This document shows, piece after piece, positions 1 through 7,321 of a stretch of 64,000 nucleotides of DNA. The translations under genes and the position numbers were made by a program. The notes under the pieces were generated by a model. The model saw only the letters and a program-made list of their open reading frames with translations. It ran no database searches and had not been told where the DNA came from. The DNA lies in NCBI RefSeq assembly GCF_018449725.1, contig NZ_JAAVVC010000020.1, forward strand, positions 79,179 through 143,178, read 5' to 3'. Numbering within the stretch: the stretch's first letter is position 1; every line of letters starts with the position of its first letter. This stretch comes from Pseudomonas sp. dw_612. Lineage in GTDB: Bacteria; Pseudomonadota; Gammaproteobacteria; Pseudomonadales; Pseudomonadaceae.

Positions 1-232
1 TGGTGCCCAGCGCGAGGATGATCCCGACAAAACCGAGCACCCCACCGAAGCCGTCCTGGAACGCTTTCAGAATGGTGCCCACCGGCATGCCGGAGGTCAG
101 CCCGAGGAAACCGGCGGCGATGATCAGGGCAATGAACGGGTGGAATTTGAACTTGGTGATCAAGACGATAAGCCCGATCACGGTAACCACTGCATCTAGC
201 AGCAGGAACGACTCGTGGGACATGCCAAACAT
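1..232 (-). CDS. gntT: Gluconate permease (GntP family), N-terminal part, runs off the window
   Basis: Inner-membrane gluconate:H+ symporter, of which only the first 77 codons are inside the window. The visible part begins MFGMSHESFLLLDAV and continues into long hydrophobic stretches rich in Gly, Ile and Val, as in the GntP family. The ATG at 232 has an AGGAG ribosome site about nine bases upstream. It lies 82 bp downstream of gntK on the same strand, so the two probably act together: uptake first, then phosphorylation to 6-phosphogluconate, which enters the Entner-Doudoroff pathway encoded at 28-46 kb. A GntR-type box and an AACAACAA Crc-type motif lie just upstream. The family call rests on the N-terminus and on context. 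Confidence 0.85.
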   Translation of the reverse strand, partial: MFGMSHESFLLLDAVVTVIGLIVLITKFKFHPFIALIIAAGFLGLTSGMPVGTILKAFQDGFGGVLGFVGIILALGT

Positions 233-248
233 TAGGGGTGTCTCCTGA

Positions 249-260
249 TTGTTGTTGTTA
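249..260 (-). promoter_or_regulatory. Crc/Hfq-type A/C-rich motif before gntT
   Basis: On the minus strand this reads TAACAACAACAA, directly upstream of the gntT ribosome site. It matches the AANAANAA target at which Hfq with Crc represses translation in pseudomonads. Seen in the sequence; function is inferred. Confidence 0.55.
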
Positions 261-291
261 TTAAAGCGGGTAATTCGCAAGCCATAAGGAC

Positions 292-298
292 AGCGCTA
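292..298. promoter_or_regulatory. Candidate GntR operator between gntK and gntT
   Basis: AGCGCTA heptamer (TAGCGCT on the minus strand) in the gntK-gntT gap. The same core occurs before gntK and before gntR. The flank here is a weaker match to AAG-N-TAGCGCT, having GAG instead of AAG. Confidence 0.4.
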
Positions 299-314
299 TC
301 TCTTCGAGGAAAAC

Positions 315-848
315 TCATACCGCGAGTTTCAAACCGTGTTCCAGCCACCAGGCATGCGCCTGCTTGGCCAGTTGTTCGACGCTGTGGTTCGACGCGTCGA
401 GAGCCAGGGTCAGGGGCTCGCCCACGGGGGATTCAAGGGTGGCGAACTGACTGTCGATCAAGGTCGATGGCATGAAGTGGCCCGGGCGGTGCGATACACG
501 CTCGGCGGCGACTTCAGGGGTCAGCTCAAGGAACACGAAGCCCAGGCCCGGCAAGGCGCTGCGCAGTACTTCGCGATAACTGTGTTTGAGGGCCGAGCAG
601 GTCAACACCGGGCGTTGGCCCTGGGCGTCAACACGGCGCAGTTCGTCGCACAGGCTGTCGAGCCAGCCGGCACGGTCTTCATCGTTCAGGGGAATACCCG
701 CGCTCATCTTTTCGATATTGGCGGCAGGGTGGAAAGTGTCGCCTTCAATGGCAGTCGCGCCGCTGAGCTGGCACAAGGCTTCGCTGACGCAAGTCTTGCC
801 ACAACCGGCAACGCCCATGATGACCAGGGCGGTGATGGGATGATTCAT
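315..848 (-). CDS. gntK: Gluconokinase
   Basis: Cytoplasmic kinase converting gluconate and ATP to 6-phosphogluconate. The 177-residue length is normal for the GntK/shikimate-kinase-like fold. The Walker A loop GVAGCGKT is at residues 12-19, and the conserved EGDTFHPAANIEKMSAG region follows, which binds gluconate in the family. The start has a GAGG ribosome site about 7 bases upstream. It reads divergently from gntR and upstream of gntT, giving a compact gluconate module. A TAGCGCT box about 22 bp before the start suggests repression by the neighbouring GntR. The product enters the Entner-Doudoroff enzymes Edd and Eda encoded further along the window. Confidence 0.95.
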   Translation of the reverse strand: MNHPITALVIMGVAGCGKTCVSEALCQLSGATAIEGDTFHPAANIEKMSAGIPLNDEDRAGWLDSLCDELRRVDAQGQRPVLTCSALKHSYREVLRSALPGLGFVFLELTPEVAAERVSHRPGHFMPSTLIDSQFATLESPVGEPLTLALDASNHSVEQLAKQAHAWWLEHGLKLAV

Positions 849-869
849 GAAACACCTCAGCGCGCAGAC

Positions 870-880
870 AGCGCTACCTT
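870..880. promoter_or_regulatory. Candidate GntR operator upstream of gntK
   Basis: AGCGCTACCTT, which on the minus strand reads AAGGTAGCGCT. This fits the AAG-N-TAGCGCT core reported, as I recall it, for P. aeruginosa GntR. It lies in the gntK-gntR divergent region. Confidence 0.55.
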
Positions 881-1020
881 TGCCAGGTAAAACTCTAGTG
901 CAAAAGCAGAAGTTGCCGACGCCTTTTTGTCATTTTTGTGGGTTGCAGCATGTTCGTTCGCGACGCCAAAGAACGAGGATCAGGCAAACCCCGCTCACAC
1001 ATTTGCAGCTGCATCGAGAC

Positions 1021-1031
1021 AGCGCTACCTT
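1021..1031. promoter_or_regulatory. Candidate GntR operator upstream of gntR
   Basis: A second exact AGCGCTACCTT, 150 bp from the first and 34 bp before the gntR start. It probably gives autoregulation and may allow looping between two sites. Confidence 0.55.
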
Positions 1032-1064
1032 AGTGCCTTGAATTTTGTTTGGCAAGCCGCCCCG

Positions 1065-2096
1065 ATGACCACCCCTAAAAACGACAAAAATACACGCACC
1101 ACTGGCCGCCCTACCCTCAACGAAGTCGCACGCCTGGCCGGCGTCAGTCCGATCACCGCTTCCCGGGCCTTGCGCGGGGTCAGCACCGTGGCCACCGAAC
1201 TGGTGGAAAAAGTGCAGAAAGCCGCGCTTGAGCTGAACTACGTGGTCAACCCCGCCGCGCGCGCCCTGGCCTCGGCCCAGAGCCATTCGGTGGTGGTGTT
1301 GGTGCCGTCGCTGTCCAATCTGCTGTTCATCGACACCCTGGAAGCCATTCATCAGGTTTTGCGGCCCAAGGGCTTTGAAGTGCTGATCGGCAACTTCCAC
1401 TACTCCCGCGATGAAGAAGAAAACCTGCTGCGCAACTACATGGCTTATCAGCCACGCGGCTTGCTGCTGACCGGTTTCGACCGCACCGAAAGTTCGCGGC
1501 GGATGATCGAGGCGAGCAACATTCCCTGCGTGTACATGATGGAACTGGACAGCGCCGCCGGGGTGAACTGCGTCGGCTTCTCGCAACTTGCTGCGGGCGA
1601 AACAGCGGCCGAGCATTTGCTGTCTCGTGGTCGCAAGCGGCTGGCCTATATCGGCGCGCAACTGGATCAACGCACATTGTTGCGCGGCGAAGGCTTTCGC
1701 AAGGCCCTGCAAAAGGCCGGTTTGTACGATCCGGACCTCGAAGTGCTGACGCCGCGTGCGTCTTCTGTCGGGTTGGGTGGCGAACTGTTCCTGCAACTGC
1801 TGGCCAGCCATCCGGATGTGGATGCGATCTTCTTCGGCAACGACGATTTGGCCCAAGGCGCGTTGCTTGAGGCCATGCGTTGCGGGATCAAGATCCCCGA
1901 GCAAATTGCGGTCCTCGGCTTCAACGACCTGCCCGCCTCGGCCCACATGGTGCCGCGCCTGAGCAGCATCAACACCCCGCGCGAGGCGATCGGCCGGCGA
2001 GCGGCGGAGCAGATGCTGACGTTGATGGCCGGTAACTCCGTGGCCAAACCGGTGCAGGACATGGGGTTTGAGTTGAAGGTGCGGGAAAGCACCTGA
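1065..2096 (+). CDS. gntR: LacI-family transcriptional regulator of gluconate genes
   Basis: DNA-binding repressor of 343 residues with the LacI layout. The helix-turn-helix is at about residues 18-37 (TLNEVARLAGVSPITASRAL), followed by the hinge and a periplasmic-binding-protein-like effector domain. The open frame extends further upstream, but the ATG at 1065 (MTTPKNDKN) gives the usual short tail before the helix-turn-helix. It is divergent from gntK, and TAGCGCT boxes flank the promoters. The likely effector is gluconate or 6-phosphogluconate, as known for GntR of Pseudomonas. Assignment as GntR rather than another LacI protein such as PtxS rests on the gntK-gntT context. Confidence 0.88.
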   Translation: MTTPKNDKNTRTTGRPTLNEVARLAGVSPITASRALRGVSTVATELVEKVQKAALELNYVVNPAARALASAQSHSVVVLVPSLSNLLFIDTLEAIHQVLRPKGFEVLIGNFHYSRDEEENLLRNYMAYQPRGLLLTGFDRTESSRRMIEASNIPCVYMMELDSAAGVNCVGFSQLAAGETAAEHLLSRGRKRLAYIGAQLDQRTLLRGEGFRKALQKAGLYDPDLEVLTPRASSVGLGGELFLQLLASHPDVDAIFFGNDDLAQGALLEAMRCGIKIPEQIAVLGFNDLPASAHMVPRLSSINTPREAIGRRAAEQMLTLMAGNSVAKPVQDMGFELKVREST

Positions 2097-2121
2097 CACT
2101 CTCAAATCTGTACGCGTGCCC

Positions 2122-2206
2122 TGTAGGAGCTGCCGAAGGCTGCGATCTTTTGACTTTGACCTTCAAAAGCAAGATCAAAAGATCGCAGCCTTCGGCGGCT
2201 CCTACA
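2122..2206. repeat. REPIN, family II (TGTAGGAGCTGCCGAAGGCT type)
   Basis: Two inverted copies of a REP beginning TGTAGGAGCTGCCGAAGG, each ending in GATCTTTTGA, around a short AT-rich centre. Total 85 bp, between gntR and the DUF6124 gene. The same unit recurs at 2.8, 12.5, 14.5, 32.1 and 47.2 kb. Confidence 0.85.
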
Positions 2207-2233
2207 GGGGCGCGCCTCGCCATGGGTCAGCGG

Positions 2234-2482
2234 TCAGTCTTGGGGATCGAGGTTATCCAGCGCTCGATTCACCGCCAGTTGCGCCGACAGAATGATCTGA
2301 GCAATACCTAGCGCGGTGTTGCGATGCGGGTTGTCCAGAAAGGTCGCGAAGTCATTGATCATGACATTGGCCGAAGCCAGTGATTCGCAGGCGTGCGCCA
2401 ATAGGGTTTCGTTGTTGAGGTCCGTCGAGACGCTGAACATGGGACTGATTTTGCGCGGCGGGTTGGGAGTAGGTTTGAACAT
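2234..2482 (-). CDS. DUF6124-like small conserved protein
   Basis: Small cytoplasmic protein of 82 residues beginning MFKPTPNPP, a start shared by a family found many times per genome in Pseudomonas. A longer reading from 2632 exists, but the ATG at 2482 has a TAGGAG ribosome site seven bases upstream and matches the family N-terminus. The body is predicted helical (ETLLAHACESLASANVMIND, then ALGIAQIILSAQLAVNRALD). No catalytic motif is visible and no function is known to me. It stands alone between two REPINs. Confidence 0.7.
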   Translation of the reverse strand: MFKPTPNPPRKISPMFSVSTDLNNETLLAHACESLASANVMINDFATFLDNPHRNTALGIAQIILSAQLAVNRALDNLDPQD

Positions 2483-2842
2483 GATTACGCTCCTAGAGTG
2501 ATGGAGCTGCCACGATTCGCTGCTAGGCGAAAATAAGGTGACAGCCGTGCGCGGGCTAGCAGACCAGGACTCTAGAACCCGGTAGATCCGAAGATCTTCC
2601 CACGCACAGCCGCCATAACGTGAACGGACCACGAACGGTGAACGCGTGCGTCTAAAGTACCCGGGCTGCTAGACCCGATCGCTGAATTGGCAGCGACCCG
2701 GCAACAATAAAATCCCGGAACCAGACGCACAAGCCGGCGGATTCTGGCGTAGTTGTAGGCAATGGAGCAAGAAGCTGTAGCCTTTGGAAACCTGCTGAAA
2801 CGGCTTTCCTACAGCGATTTCCTACGTAGCGCTCAAACCCCC
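2483..2842. other. Intergenic stretch without a supported gene
   Basis: The region between the DUF6124 gene and the next REPIN holds only short frames without family resemblance or ribosome sites. I see nothing functional apart from the probable promoter of the small gene. Confidence 0.5.
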
Positions 2843-2928
2843 GCAGGAGCTGCCGAAGGCTGCGATCTTTTGATCTGGTTGTTAAAAAAATCAAAGTCAA
2901 AAGATCGCAGCCTTCGGCAGCTCCTACA
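2842..2928. repeat. REPIN, family II, slightly decayed
   Basis: The left arm reads CGCAGGAGCTGCCGAAGG (variant first bases). The right arm is the inverse, ending CTCCTACA. It abuts the LysR/PACE gene remnants. Confidence 0.8.
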
Positions 2929-2932
2929 GGGG

Positions 2933-3064
2933 TTATGCGCCGGACATTAGCCCTACGAAGGCCAACGCGCCCTTCTGCAACGGCTGGCGCTTGAGCCACA
3001 CCGCGTGCACTGGCAGCACCAAGCTGTTCTCAATATTCCTGAAGCTCAAGCACTTGAGCCGTCC
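2933..3064 (-). pseudogene. LysR-family regulator, C-terminal remnant
   Basis: The minus-strand frame from about 3064 to its stop reads DAGRL, a short stretch, then LPVHAVWLKRQPLQKGALAF. This looks like the last 45 residues of a LysR effector domain (GRL...lplhAVWLRR.L.p..rAFvdfl). No DNA-binding domain or upstream coding continues; beyond about 3064 the homology stops where the PACE remnant begins on the other strand. The simplest reading is that a deletion removed the 5' halves of two divergent genes. The family call comes from a short motif, so it is moderate. Confidence 0.45.
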
Positions 3065-3298
3065 CGCGTCGAGTACGGCTGCACCACCAACAGCATCGCC
3101 CATGCCGTGGGTTTTCAACTAACCTTGATAGTGTTTCTCATCCCGTTGATTGCCTGGTGGATGAACATCAACCTGGTGCAGGCGTTTTTGCTCGACTTGG
3201 CGCTGATTCTGTTCATCCCGTGCTACACCTTCGCGTTCAACTGGTTGTTTGATCGCACGTTTGGTTTGCCGGCGTCGGCACTCCCAGATCCGACTTAA
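3062..3298 (+). pseudogene. PACE-family efflux transporter, C-terminal remnant
   Basis: The plus-strand frame to the stop at 3298 encodes SIAHAVGFQLTLIVFLIPLI, AWWMNINLVQAFLLDLALIL and a tail ending in FDRTFGLPAS. This is the second half of a proteobacterial antimicrobial-compound efflux (PACE/BTP) protein with two membrane helices. Full proteins are about 145 residues with four helices. The first pair of helices and any credible start are missing. The frame can be opened at 3005, but that N-terminus has no family resemblance and no ribosome site. It is back to back with the LysR remnant, the usual partner arrangement for PACE genes, so both look broken by one event. Confidence 0.65.
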
Positions 3299-3340
3299 TG
3301 TTAGATTCCCGAGGCGTCGATTCGCTAAAGGAGTAGCTCC

Positions 3341-3973
3341 ATGGAACATGCACTGAAGATTCTCGGTAAAGCATCGTCCATCAACGTCAGAAAAGTCCTG
3401 TGGACCTGTGAAGAACTGGGCGTTTCCTACGAACGTGAGGATTGGGGCAGCGGTTTTGCCTCGACCCACAGCCCCGAGTTCACCCGGCTCAACCCCAACG
3501 CTCAGGTGCCGGTGATCATTGATGACGCCGGGGTGTTGTGGGAGTCCAACACCATTTGCCGTTACCTGGCCGGCAAGCATCACAACCACGAATTGCTGCC
3601 CACTGAACCAGCGGCCCGTGCTCGGGTGGAACAGTGGATGGATTGGCAGGCCACCGAACTTAATCGGTCGTGGGGCTACGCGTTCACTGCGTTGGTGCGC
3701 AAAGATCCGGAGTTCCAGGACCCGCATCAGATTGGCGTCGGTATCAACGACTGGAACCACAAGATGGGCATTCTTGAGCACCAGCTCGCGGCCACGAAAG
3801 CCTATGTCGCCGGGCCACGGTTTACCCTGGCTGACATTGTTATCGGCCTGTCGGTCAATCGCTGGCTGATGACGCCGATGGAGCGGCCGGACTACCCTGC
3901 GGTCGATGAATATTTCCAACGGCTGGCACAGCGTTCGGGTTTCCTGAAACATGGTTGCAATGGCTTGCCCTAG
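3341..3973 (+). CDS. Glutathione S-transferase family protein
   Basis: Cytosolic GST of 210 residues. The N-terminal thioredoxin-like domain has the glutathione-binding segment LNPNAQVPVIIDD followed by the conserved ESNTICRYLA, and the C-terminal part is all-helical. The candidate catalytic Ser/Cys region is near residues 12-14 (SSINVRKVLW), typical of the GstA-like/zeta-theta relatives. The ATG at 3341 has AAGGAG about eight bases upstream. It stands alone between the PACE remnant and a large palindrome. The substrate cannot be read from the sequence; detoxification of electrophiles is the family expectation. Confidence 0.85.
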   Translation: MEHALKILGKASSINVRKVLWTCEELGVSYEREDWGSGFASTHSPEFTRLNPNAQVPVIIDDAGVLWESNTICRYLAGKHHNHELLPTEPAARARVEQWMDWQATELNRSWGYAFTALVRKDPEFQDPHQIGVGINDWNHKMGILEHQLAATKAYVAGPRFTLADIVIGLSVNRWLMTPMERPDYPAVDEYFQRLAQRSGFLKHGCNGLP

Positions 3974-3998
3974 CCCCTGACACGCAAAACACACGCCT

Positions 3999-4132
3999 TG
4001 TAGCAGCTGGCGAAGCCTGCGTTCGGCTGCGCAGCAGTCGTAAAAACTGAGCGCGGGGTCTTCCTGAAGACACGCGTCGGCTGATTTCACGACTGCTTCG
4101 CAGCCGAACGCAGGCTTCGCCAGCTGCTACAG
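3999..4132. repeat. Long inverted repeat (third REP type)
   Basis: Arms of about 43 nt (TGTAGCAGCTGGCGAAGCCT... and its near-perfect inverse ending GCTGCTACA) are separated by about 45 bp. The arms differ from REP families I and II but share the GTAGNAGCTG start. It may serve as a transcript end for the GST. Confidence 0.8.
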
Positions 4133-4190
4133 GTCGCTTTACGGCTTAACGGACGGGCATTAGCTCCTGTCCCCATAGAATGAGAGATGC

Positions 4191-4931
4191 ATGAACGGAC
4201 TCAACGTACTGCTCACCGGCGCCTGCGGCAGAATCGGCAAAACCTTTTTCGAAGCATCGAAGGAGCGTTACACCTTCGTACTGACTGACCGCATCGAACC
4301 CGACTTCGCCGTCGATGCTCCCCACCACTTCGTACGCCTGGACATGGCCGATCCCAAAGCGATAGAAGCAGTGCTCACAGGCATCGACGTCATCGTCCAC
4401 CTCGCCGGCATTCCCCACGCCACGGCGACCTTCGATGAATTGCTGCCCAACAACATTCTGGCCACCACTTACCTGTTCGAAGCGGCGGTGGCTGCCGGTT
4501 GCAAACGGCTGGTGTTCGCCAGCAGCGCGCAAACCATCGAGGGCTATCCGGTGGACCGGCAAATCACCCCGGGCATGCAGGTCATGCCGGCCAATCTGTA
4601 TGGCGTGAGCAAATGTTATGGCGAGGCATTGTGCGCGTTCTACGCAGCCAAACGCGGGCTCTCGACCATCGCCATCCGCATCGGCGCCTTCGAGTTCCCG
4701 GACCGCCACGAACTGACCAATGCCCGGGACTTGAGCGCCTGGCTCAGCCCTCGGGATGCAGTGCAACTGCTGCAACGCGCGGTGGAAGTCGAAGGCGTGC
4801 AGCACCTGATCGCCCACGGCATCTCCAATAATCGCTTCAAGCGCCTCGATCTCAGCGAAACCACGCGGGTGTTGGGTTACGAACCGGTGGATGACGCGTT
4901 TCGGGAGTTTGATATCCCGATCGCGCCATAA
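4191..4931 (+). CDS. NAD(P)-dependent epimerase/dehydratase-type oxidoreductase
   Basis: Extended short-chain dehydrogenase of 246 residues. The Rossmann dinucleotide motif GACGRIG is at residues 10-16, and the catalytic YxxxK is Y137/K141 within LYGVSKCYGE; a preceding FASSAQT supplies the catalytic serine. Overall it resembles uronate dehydrogenase-like proteins (YLFEAA...KRLVFASS...SKCYGE...SWLSPRDAVQLL). Those oxidise hexuronates, but substrate specificity is not certain here. An MFS transporter follows 125 bp downstream on the same strand, so import and oxidation of a sugar acid or related compound is possible. The gap contains no visible terminator. Confidence 0.8.
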   Translation: MNGLNVLLTGACGRIGKTFFEASKERYTFVLTDRIEPDFAVDAPHHFVRLDMADPKAIEAVLTGIDVIVHLAGIPHATATFDELLPNNILATTYLFEAAVAAGCKRLVFASSAQTIEGYPVDRQITPGMQVMPANLYGVSKCYGEALCAFYAAKRGLSTIAIRIGAFEFPDRHELTNARDLSAWLSPRDAVQLLQRAVEVEGVQHLIAHGISNNRFKRLDLSETTRVLGYEPVDDAFREFDIPIAP

Positions 4932-5056
4932 ACCCTTAAAACCCAAGGCGTTATTGGAATAACCCGGCGAATTCCGCTGCAAATCCGCAAAGATTTGCAA
5001 CCATTCATTTCCGATAGCAGGCTAAGCTTCCCGTTCAACAAGAATCGGATCAGCCC

Positions 5057-6481
5057 ATGTCTGCTCACGCCCTCGCCGCTGTTCAATCAGACGGTATCGA
5101 CCCTGTTCGTGCCGCACAGATTTCCGCTCGCATCGACCGCCTCCCTGCCGTCGCCACTATCTGGCGGTTGGTGGCATTGCTATCGATTGGTGGTTTTTTC
5201 GAACTCTATGATTTGTTCCAGACCGCCTACATCAGCCCCGGCCTGATCCGCGACGGCATCTTCGCCACGGGCAGTCAGGGCGTATTCGGTTTCTCCGATC
5301 AGGCTGCCTTTGCGTCGGCGACGTTTCTTGGTTTGTTTCTCGGCGCGAGCCTGCTCAGTCCTTTGGCGGACCGCTTCGGTCGCCGGGCGATCTTCACCTT
5401 TGCGTTGATCTGGTACACGGTCGCGACCGTGGCCATGGGCGTGCAGAGTTCGGCGCTGGGCATTATCGGCATGCGCTTTCTGGTGGGCATCGGCCTCGGC
5501 ATCGAGTTGGTGACCATCGACGCCTACCTCTCGGAACTGGTGCCCAAACGCATGCGCAGTTCGGCGTTTGCCTTTGCGTTTTTCGTGCAGTTTTTGTCGG
5601 TGCCGGCGGTGGCATTGATGTCGTGGTGGCTGGTACCGCAGGCGCCGTTCGGGGTGTCGGGCTGGCGTTGGGTGGTGCTGGCGAGCGCGGTGTTTGCGTT
5701 GTTTATCTGGTGGTTGCGTTCGCGGCTGCCGGAGTCGCCGCGCTGGTTGGCGCAGCATGGTCGCTTTGATGGGGCCAGCCGCATTCTCGACAGCATCGAA
5801 GCCCGTTGCGTGAAGGATCAGGGCAAACCGCTGGACGAACCGGAATTGGCGGCAGTGGACGTTCAGGGCACAGGCCGCTTCGCCGATATCTGGCAGCCGC
5901 CCTATCGCCGTCGCGCCTTGATGCTGATCGTGTTCCACGTGTTCCAGGCCATCGGATTCTTTGGTTTCGGCAATTGGTTGCCGGCGCTGCTGTCCGGCCA
6001 AGGCGTGAGCGTCACCCACAGCCTGATGTACGCCTTCATCATCACGTTGGCCTATCCGCTCGGGCCGCTGCTGTTTGTGAAGTTCGCCAACCGTTTCGAG
6101 AACAAGTGGCAAATCGTCGGTTCGGCCCTGGGCGCCATGACCTTCGGCACGCTGTTCGCGCTACAGACCAGCGCGCTCGGGTTGATCGTCTGCGGGGTGA
6201 TGATCACGTTCTGCAACGCCTGGCTGAGCTTCGCCTACCACTCCTACCAAAGCGAACTGTTCCCCACCAACATCCGCGCCCGGGCCGTGGGCTTCTGCTA
6301 TTCCTTCAGTCGCTTGTCGACGGTGTTCAGCAGTTTGCTGATCGGGATTTTTCTCGAACACTTCGGCACGCCGGGAGTGTTGGCGTTCATCGTCAGCAGC
6401 ATGTTGATCGTGATGATCACCATCGGTTACTTCGGGCCCAGAACCCGCAACCTGGCGCTGGAGAACATCGCTCACCGCTAA
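5057..6481 (+). CDS. MFS transporter (metabolite:H+ symporter type)
   Basis: Inner-membrane transporter of 474 residues with the 12-helix major-facilitator pattern. The loop 2-3 signature is LADRFGRRAIFTF. The central loop PESPRWLAQHGRFDGASRIL is typical of the sugar-porter/aromatic-acid group. A late conserved SYQSELFPTNIRARAVGF segment precedes the last helices. The first helix contains GFFELYDLFQTAYISPG, like proteins annotated as NiaP/YaaU-type carriers. The substrate is unknown. The gene follows the oxidoreductase at 4191 and may share a transcript with it. The start at 5057 was chosen because the next in-frame ATG falls too deep in the protein. Confidence 0.85.
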   Translation: MSAHALAAVQSDGIDPVRAAQISARIDRLPAVATIWRLVALLSIGGFFELYDLFQTAYISPGLIRDGIFATGSQGVFGFSDQAAFASATFLGLFLGASLLSPLADRFGRRAIFTFALIWYTVATVAMGVQSSALGIIGMRFLVGIGLGIELVTIDAYLSELVPKRMRSSAFAFAFFVQFLSVPAVALMSWWLVPQAPFGVSGWRWVVLASAVFALFIWWLRSRLPESPRWLAQHGRFDGASRILDSIEARCVKDQGKPLDEPELAAVDVQGTGRFADIWQPPYRRRALMLIVFHVFQAIGFFGFGNWLPALLSGQGVSVTHSLMYAFIITLAYPLGPLLFVKFANRFENKWQIVGSALGAMTFGTLFALQTSALGLIVCGVMITFCNAWLSFAYHSYQSELFPTNIRARAVGFCYSFSRLSTVFSSLLIGIFLEHFGTPGVLAFIVSSMLIVMITIGYFGPRTRNLALENIAHR

Positions 6482-6618
6482 AGCGGTTGCCGTCTGCCGC
6501 CCGGCGGCAAGTTCTGACCGCCGCCGCTGCTGAATCGCCCCGTAAATAGAGGCTTTCAGCGGCGGCACGCTAATTGCTCTTACAGACTCAACAGCAATTA
6601 CCTACAGGTTTATTCATC

Positions 6619-7170
6619 ATGTTGGTCAGTGCCCATCAAGCTTCCATCGTTCAAAAGACCCAGCGCACCGACATGGACCCGACCACGGCCGCCGCGAGCG
6701 CGCTGTACAGTGGTTTGATCCAGAACGCGCAAAACACCGTGGCGCAAATCAAGCAGGACAGCACCAATGTGCAGTCGTCCGGACTGAACACCGCCACCCA
6801 GCAAGTCAGCGCGGCAAGCACCATCAGCGACAACGTTGACGAAGCGTTCGCGAAAACCCGCGTGGGCCTGCAAGCATCCGTCCCGGACGATGACAAGGCC
6901 AAGTCCACCGACAGCGCCGCCATGGCCGACTTCAAGGACTACATGAGCAAAACGCCGGAACAGCGGCTGCGCGACAGTATCCTGAAAGAAATGGGCATCA
7001 CCGAAGATCAGCTGCAAGCCATGCCGCCGGCGCAACAACTGGCCGTCGGCAAAGAGATCGCCGAACGCCTTCAGGACAAGATGAAACTGGCCCAGGCTGA
7101 CAAGGAAAACGGCAGTACCGAGAAGGCTGATGGGCCTCAGGTGGTCGATAAGTTTCTGGCTTCGCTTTAA
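6619..7170 (+). CDS. Conserved hypothetical protein, probably Pseudomonas-specific
   Basis: Soluble, Ala/Gln-rich protein of 183 residues without signal peptide or membrane segment. The N-terminal half is low complexity (DMDPTTAAASALYSGLIQNA). The C-terminal half contains YMSKTPEQRLRDSILKEMGI and then DQLQAMPPAQQLAVGKEIAE, a helical module seen in many uncharacterised Pseudomonas proteins. The frame is open from 6574, but the ATG at 6619 fits best; its ribosome site (ACAGG) is weak. It is a single gene followed by a REPIN. I cannot assign a function. Confidence 0.65.
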   Translation: MLVSAHQASIVQKTQRTDMDPTTAAASALYSGLIQNAQNTVAQIKQDSTNVQSSGLNTATQQVSAASTISDNVDEAFAKTRVGLQASVPDDDKAKSTDSAAMADFKDYMSKTPEQRLRDSILKEMGITEDQLQAMPPAQQLAVGKEIAERLQDKMKLAQADKENGSTEKADGPQVVDKFLASL

Positions 7171-7206
7171 CGGCTGAGCAAAACCTGTCAAACACCACAA
7201 ATCAAC

Positions 7207-7296
7207 TGTGGGAGCGGGCTTGCTCGCGAAGGCGATGTGTAAGTTGACATCAATGGTGTCTGACACGACGCTTTCGCGAGCAAGCCCGCTCCCACA
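7207..7296. repeat. REPIN, family I (GTGGGAGCGGGCTTGCTCGC type), 90 bp
   Basis: Inverted pair of REP sequences, TGTGGGAGCGGGCTTGCTCG and its complement, with a conserved GTGTCAG-like spacer. One of ten 89-90 bp copies in the window. It lies between two converging genes. Confidence 0.9.
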
Positions 7297-7321
7297 TTTT
7301 TGATTGGTGGTGTTGCTGGGA

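Noticed and set aside
2827..2833. TAGCGCT heptamer as a further GntR site
   Set aside because: It lacks the AAG flank and has no sugar gene near it.
2652..2999. 115-codon minus-strand frame and an opposite 62-codon frame
   Set aside because: Both run through a REPIN and produce the same peptide (GAAEGCDLL) seen in every family II REP, so they are repeat artefacts.
3119..4090. 323-codon minus-strand frame across the GST gene
   Set aside because: Antisense to the GST and running into the flanking inverted repeat.
5806..6549. 247-codon plus-strand frame inside the MFS gene
   Set aside because: Alternative frame of the transporter with Arg/His/Pro-rich sequence and no ribosome site.
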